A DNA stretch of 9,524 nt, from positions 1 to 9,524 of the forward strand of contig DAOVWW010000036.1 in assembly GCA_030636465.1 (NCBI GenBank). Reading direction: 5' to 3'. Made by a program: the position numbers and the translations under genes. Shown piece by piece: positions 6,769-9,524 of the stretch (its first letter is position 1; the number at the start of each line of letters is the position of its first letter). The notes under the pieces were generated by a model that was not told where the DNA came from, did not search any database, and saw only the letters and a list, made by a program, of their open reading frames with translations. This DNA comes from Gammaproteobacteria bacterium (GTDB taxonomy: Bacteria > Pseudomonadota > Gammaproteobacteria > BMS3Bbin11).

Positions 6769-6774
6769 TCCTGT

Positions 6775-7677
6775 CTAGCTCCAGCTGATAATGACACTTC
6801 CATTAGCACCTGCAGCAGCGCCCGCACCATTGCTTGTTGTGCCAACAGGCCCTGCCTGGCCGCTACCGCCGCCACCACCAGAACCATTTTCACCACTTCC
6901 GGTACCGCCACCGCCACCACCGACGAGGCCACCGCCGCCGCCACCACCACCCGGGTCACTTTCGTTACCAAATCCACCAGCACCACCCTGAAAGGCGATA
7001 CCGTCGCCACCAGCATTACCACCAGTACCAGCAGCACCACCAGCACCACCAGAACCGCCGCTTGCGCCACCTTCACCCGCATCACCATCAGCACCATTCG
7101 TCCCTGTGCCGCCACCGTCGCCTCCACCACCAGCAACGTCAAAGTTTCCACCACCAGCGCCACCTCCACCACCAGCAACAATAACAGTGGCGCTGTTTTG
7201 TTCAACAGCGGAATAGCCACCTCCACCACCAGAACCAATTGCGGAACCACCAGAAGATTCTCCTCCAGCTCCTCCACCAGGTGCGCCACCACTTCCTGCT
7301 TCAGACGCTATTCCTGATGATCCACTAGTTCCAGCAATAATAGTTAGAATTTCCCCTGGAGTCACAGCCAGGATCCCTGTGGATTGGCCTCCAGCCCCAC
7401 CAGCTGTATTACTCTCACCACCTGATCCACCCCCTGCACCATTTACTATGACATCAACCGAGCAAACACCCTCAGGTATTGCCCAGCGGGTTGATGACAG
7501 GAATCCTTCACGGCCGGTTGATGCGTTTTGACAGGTAGTTGTCTGTGCATGAGAGGGAAGTAATACTGAATTGACTACCGGTCTGGACCAAGAATCAGGC
7601 AGGCTTTTTCCGGCAACAACAGCTCCGCTGCCTGCGGCTATAGATTTAAGTAACTTACGGCGTGAATCGTTTGACAT
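6775..7677 (-). CDS. Tat-exported glycine-rich protein
   Basis: A 300-residue protein with ribosome site AGAGGG 8 bases before its ATG. The N-terminus has a twin-arginine motif SRRKLLK (5-11), a weakly hydrophobic core (SIAAGSGAVVAG) and a likely signal-peptidase site after SHA (42-44), so folded export through Tat is expected. The linker holds two cysteines (C49, C72), a possible disulfide. A beta-like lead-in TRWAIPEGVCSVDVIVNGAGG (63-83) resembles the start of bacterial glycine-rich domains. From about 79 to 292 the chain is mostly glycine with Ala and Ser, interrupted by short strands (TGILAVTPGEILTIIAG, ATVIVAGG), and closes with NGSVIISWS. No catalytic site is evident; a surface, structural or adhesive role is inferred. 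Reading frames on the other strand here (Thr-, Pro- or His-rich) are artefacts of the GGN-codon repeats. The gene is convergent with the oxygenase gene. Confidence 0.85.
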   Translation of the reverse strand: MSNDSRRKLLKSIAAGSGAVVAGKSLPDSWSRPVVNSVLLPSHAQTTTCQNASTGREGFLSSTRWAIPEGVCSVDVIVNGAGGGSGGESNTAGGAGGQSTGILAVTPGEILTIIAGTSGSSGIASEAGSGGAPGGGAGGESSGGSAIGSGGGGGYSAVEQNSATVIVAGGGGGAGGGNFDVAGGGGDGGGTGTNGADGDAGEGGASGGSGGAGGAAGTGGNAGGDGIAFQGGAGGFGNESDPGGGGGGGGLVGGGGGGTGSGENGSGGGGGSGQAGPVGTTSNGAGAAAGANGSVIISWS

Positions 7678-7700
7678 TTTTTATTCCCTCTGTGAATTGC

Positions 7701-7727
7701 TTATTAGTTTTATTAGTTTTATTAGTG
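7701..7727 (-). repeat. Three tandem 9-bp repeats in the leader of the Gly-rich gene
   Basis: On the plus strand the unit TTATTAGTT occurs at 7701-7709 and 7710-7718, then TTATTAGTG at 7719-7727 (last base differs). On the coding strand this reads as AACTAATAA-type boxes 24-50 bases upstream of the ATG, just upstream of the ribosome site and just downstream of a possible -10 (TATACT, 7729-7734). It could be a regulator site, a leader element, or a slippage-prone tract. Confidence 0.8.
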
Positions 7728-7728
7728 A

Positions 7729-7763
7729 AGTATATACAACACTAAAATACAGAATCCTTTATA
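7729..7763 (-). promoter_or_regulatory. Possible promoter region of the Gly-rich gene
   Basis: Two -10-like hexamers occur on the minus strand: TATACT (7729-7734), and TATAAA (7758-7763), the latter preceded by TGTG in an extended -10 style. Neither has a good -35. The whole 7678-7830 gap is AT-rich with no other gene. Confidence 0.25.
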
Positions 7764-7830
7764 CACAGTGTCTTTTACGGTGAAATGGTTTAGTTTTTAT
7801 TACTTTCCTTTTTAAGTTTTACCTTTTATT

Positions 7831-8253
7831 CTATTTCCAGATGCTGTCCCAGCCGCGTTGAATGATGCCGCCCTGAGCGGGTCTTTCATCGATGGTGACT
7901 GTTTTAGTCTGGCTTTCTGTCCCTGTTTCATCTGTTGAAGTAACAGTGCCAACGATTTGGTGCAACTTGCTGTCCTTAAAGTACAGGGTCAGCAATTTTG
8001 TTTCAGTATCTTTTTTTCTGGCTTTACGTATTGAATAGAAATAATCCCAGCGATCCGGGTGAAAGCTATCCTGTAGCAAGGATGTACCGAGCAAGGTCTG
8101 AACATCAGATTTGCTCATGCCCAGCTCAAGCCTGGCCAGACGTTCCTGATCAAGGATATTGCCTTGCTGGATATCATGCTTATAGGTCTTGATACAGGAA
8201 GTGAGAAGTAGCAATGCAAGAATGACTATTGCGTTGTGTAAAAATTTTGACAT
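7831..8253 (-). CDS. bamE: Outer membrane protein assembly factor BamE (SmpA/OmlA lipoprotein)
   Basis: A 140-residue lipoprotein from the ATG at 8253. An upstream in-frame ATG at 8286 would add 11 charged residues before the signal peptide and is disfavoured. The signal peptide MSKFLHNAIVILALLLLTSC ends in lipobox LTSC, with C20 lipidated; residue +2 is Ile, so Lol sorting to the outer membrane is expected. Family motifs are KHDIQQGN (25-32, compare RPDINQGN in E. coli), ELGMSKSDVQTLLGTSLLQD and RWDYFY. BamE is a small subunit of the BAM complex that folds outer-membrane beta-barrels, contacting BamD and BamA. The protein is longer than the 113-residue E. coli form, with a charged insertion (KARKKDTETK) and a C-terminal tail of about 30 residues ending RGWDSIWK. 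It is divergent from fur. Confidence 0.93.
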   Translation of the reverse strand: MSKFLHNAIVILALLLLTSCIKTYKHDIQQGNILDQERLARLELGMSKSDVQTLLGTSLLQDSFHPDRWDYFYSIRKARKKDTETKLLTLYFKDSKLHQIVGTVTSTDETGTESQTKTVTIDERPAQGGIIQRGWDSIWK

Positions 8254-8354
8254 GCGTATTTCAACTCTTACTCTTTTAGACAGCATGGGATGATAGCTGA
8301 TAGTATCTGACCAGACTACTATTTTGACCCTTAATATGATTTCTGGAGTGGCGA

Positions 8355-8804
8355 ATGCCGGATAAATCTGACCTTAAAAAAGCTGGGCTTAAAACAACTG
8401 TACCACGGCTGAAGATACTCACACTGCTGGAACAGAGCTCTCAGCGTCATCTGACAGCAGAAGATGTCTACAGGCAATTACTTGAGGCCGATGAAGATAT
8501 CGGGTTGGCCACTGTTTATCGTGTACTGACCCAGTTTGAAGGCGCAGGACTGGTTATTCGTCACCATTTTGAAGGTGGCAGCTCAGTTTTCGAGTTAAAT
8601 GAAGGCCAGCACCATGATCATATGGTCTGTGTAGAATGCGGTGAAGTGTTTGAGTTTTTTGACCCCAGGATTGAGGAACGGCAAAACCAGATCGCTGCAG
8701 AATCAGATTTCTGCATCGATGACCACAGCCTGTATCTTTATGGCGTTTGCGGTGGCATGAAAAAGGATGGCAAGTGTTCTAAGAAAGCAGGCTTAAAATC
8801 GTAG
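8355..8804 (+). CDS. fur: Ferric uptake regulator Fur
   Basis: A 149-residue Fur-family repressor, the usual length. The winged-helix half includes QRHLTAEDVYRQLLE and LATVYRVLTQFEGAGLV, the DNA-recognition region of Fur. The dimerisation half has the metal signature HHDHMVCVECG (86-96) with C92 and C95, plus ligands expected from the family: H32, E80, H87, H89, E100 and H124. A second cysteine pair, C132 and C141, is more widely spaced than the CxxxxC of E. coli Fur. With Fe(II) bound, Fur represses iron-acquisition genes. A TGGAG ribosome site precedes the ATG. It is divergent from bamE with 101 bases between, and convergent with recN. The complete HHDH and CxxC motifs support Fur, but Zur/PerR subtype is not excluded. 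Confidence 0.93.
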   Translation: MPDKSDLKKAGLKTTVPRLKILTLLEQSSQRHLTAEDVYRQLLEADEDIGLATVYRVLTQFEGAGLVIRHHFEGGSSVFELNEGQHHDHMVCVECGEVFEFFDPRIEERQNQIAAESDFCIDDHSLYLYGVCGGMKKDGKCSKKAGLKS

Positions 8805-8861
8805 GAATTACGCTTCACGTATTAAGTTTTACGTTTAAAACCATAAACCGTCTTCCTTAGG

Positions 8862-9524
8862 TTATCCATTAGCCTGTTTCAGCATTTCCTCAGCATGAGC
8901 ACGGGTCTGCTCGGTAATTTCGATGCCTCCCATCATACGGGCAATTTCTTCAACTCTTTGTTTTTCCTGCAGCGAATCTATACAGGCTTCTACTGGGTCA
9001 CCGGATTTACTGATCAGTATTTGTTGATGAGCATTGGCTGCAACCTGGGCCAGGTGAGTAATACAAAGCACCTGTCTTACGGCGCCTAGCTTTGCCAGTT
9101 GCTGGCCGACAATTTCTGCTACACGGCCGCCTATACCGACATCGATTTCATCAAAAATCAGTGTAGGTGTTGTGGAGGCCTCCATCACACAGGCCTGTAA
9201 AGCCAGGGCAATACGTGATAGCTCACCGCCAGAGGCAACTTTATTCAATGACTGTGTCGTCTGACCTGCATTGGCAGCGACCAGGTAGTCGATTTTATCC
9301 AGACCATGACGACGAAGATTGTCCTCATTCACATCGCTGACGGTGATAACAAATGACCCCCCCTCCATGCCCAGCGCCTGCATTCTGGCAGTGACTTCTT
9401 CAGAAAGTCTGGCTGCTGTCTGTGTGCGTTGTCTGGAGACCTTCGTAGACTGTTTTTTATAACTCTGCAGTAAAGATACAATTTCCTGCTCAAGTTCTAT
9501 GACACGTATTTCACTTCGTTCAAG
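8862..9524 (-). CDS. recN: DNA repair protein RecN, C-terminal part (5' end beyond window)
   Basis: The frame is open to the right edge: 47 codons precede the internal ATG at 9383 without a stop, so about 220 C-terminal residues are visible of roughly 550. The first part (LERSEIRVIELEQEIVSLLQ) is coiled-coil-like. The ATPase half shows the ABC signature SGGELSRIALALQ, Walker B TPTLIFDEIDVGIGG with the D-loop, and the switch histidine in LCITHLAQVAA, all diagnostic of RecN. RecN is an SMC-like protein acting in recombinational repair of double-strand breaks, and in many gammaproteobacteria it is SOS-induced. Its promoter lies outside the window, so a LexA site cannot be assessed. It is convergent with fur, 57 bases apart. 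Confidence 0.96.
   Translation of the reverse strand, partial: LERSEIRVIELEQEIVSLLQSYKKQSTKVSRQRTQTAARLSEEVTARMQALGMEGGSFVITVSDVNEDNLRRHGLDKIDYLVAANAGQTTQSLNKVASGGELSRIALALQACVMEASTTPTLIFDEIDVGIGGRVAEIVGQQLAKLGAVRQVLCITHLAQVAANAHQQILISKSGDPVEACIDSLQEKQRVEEIARMMGGIEITEQTRAHAEEMLKQANG

Noticed and set aside
6744..7317. Long overlapping frames opposite or across the Gly-rich gene (Thr-, Val/Leu-, Pro- and His-rich translations)
   Set aside because: They are frame shadows of GGN codon repeats, with low-complexity products; only the minus frame 6775-7677 has a signal peptide, a ribosome site and a sensible C-terminus.
7701..7727. CRISPR-like array
   Set aside because: The repeats are 9 bp and contiguous with no spacers, and no cas gene is present.
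8289..8307. Fur box (autoregulation) upstream of fur
   Set aside because: GATGATAGCTGATAGTATC matches the 19-bp consensus at only about 11 positions, and GATAGTATC has the wrong half-site spacing; not strong enough to call.
8805..8861. Intrinsic terminator between fur and recN
   Set aside because: Only a weak ACGTA/TACGT pairing is visible, with no GC-rich stem and no proper T-run.

Overview
The window reads as an ordinary chromosomal stretch of a gammaproteobacterium with intermediate GC content. The evidence is the tmRNA tag ANDDNYALAA, a RecN/Fur/BamE/RatB/RatA/SmpB neighbourhood familiar from that class, and a PpiD C-terminus close to the enterobacterial one. I cannot name the genus from sequence alone.

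Layout, left to right. Positions 1-900 hold the C-terminal part of ppiD (periplasmic chaperone/PPIase; the 5' end lies outside the window). Convergent to it is a membrane protein (968-2200, minus) that looks like an M48 metallopeptidase whose zinc-binding HExxH has become RExxR, probably a pseudo-protease. Next come an intrinsic terminator, the tmRNA gene ssrA (2353-2710, minus) and its partner smpB (2754-3239, minus), which together form the trans-translation ribosome-rescue module. Divergent from smpB are an 11-TM sodium:neurotransmitter-family symporter (3373-4749) and the ratA-ratB pair (4780-5504), spaced as an operon.

Positions 5505-7830 form an accessory block between ratB and bamE, which are close neighbours in relatives such as E. 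coli. It contains a tail-anchored 76-residue protein of unknown function, a putative 2OG-Fe(II) oxygenase (TIGR02466/PF13759 type), three tandem hairpins in a convergent intergenic region, and a minus-strand gene for a Tat-exported, extremely glycine-rich protein with three exact or near-exact 9-bp repeats in its leader.

The conserved backbone resumes with bamE (minus, outer-membrane assembly lipoprotein), divergent fur (plus, ferric uptake regulator) and the C-terminal ATPase part of recN (minus, running off the right edge).

Functionally the backbone combines envelope biogenesis (PpiD, BamE), ribosome rescue (SmpB-tmRNA), iron control (Fur) and DNA repair (RecN). No complete mobile element, integrase, CRISPR array or tRNA was seen. 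I found no clear evidence of a wholly new multi-gene system. The best candidates for novelty are the degenerate M48 protein and the Tat/Gly-rich protein with its repeat-bearing leader and neighbouring oxygenase.
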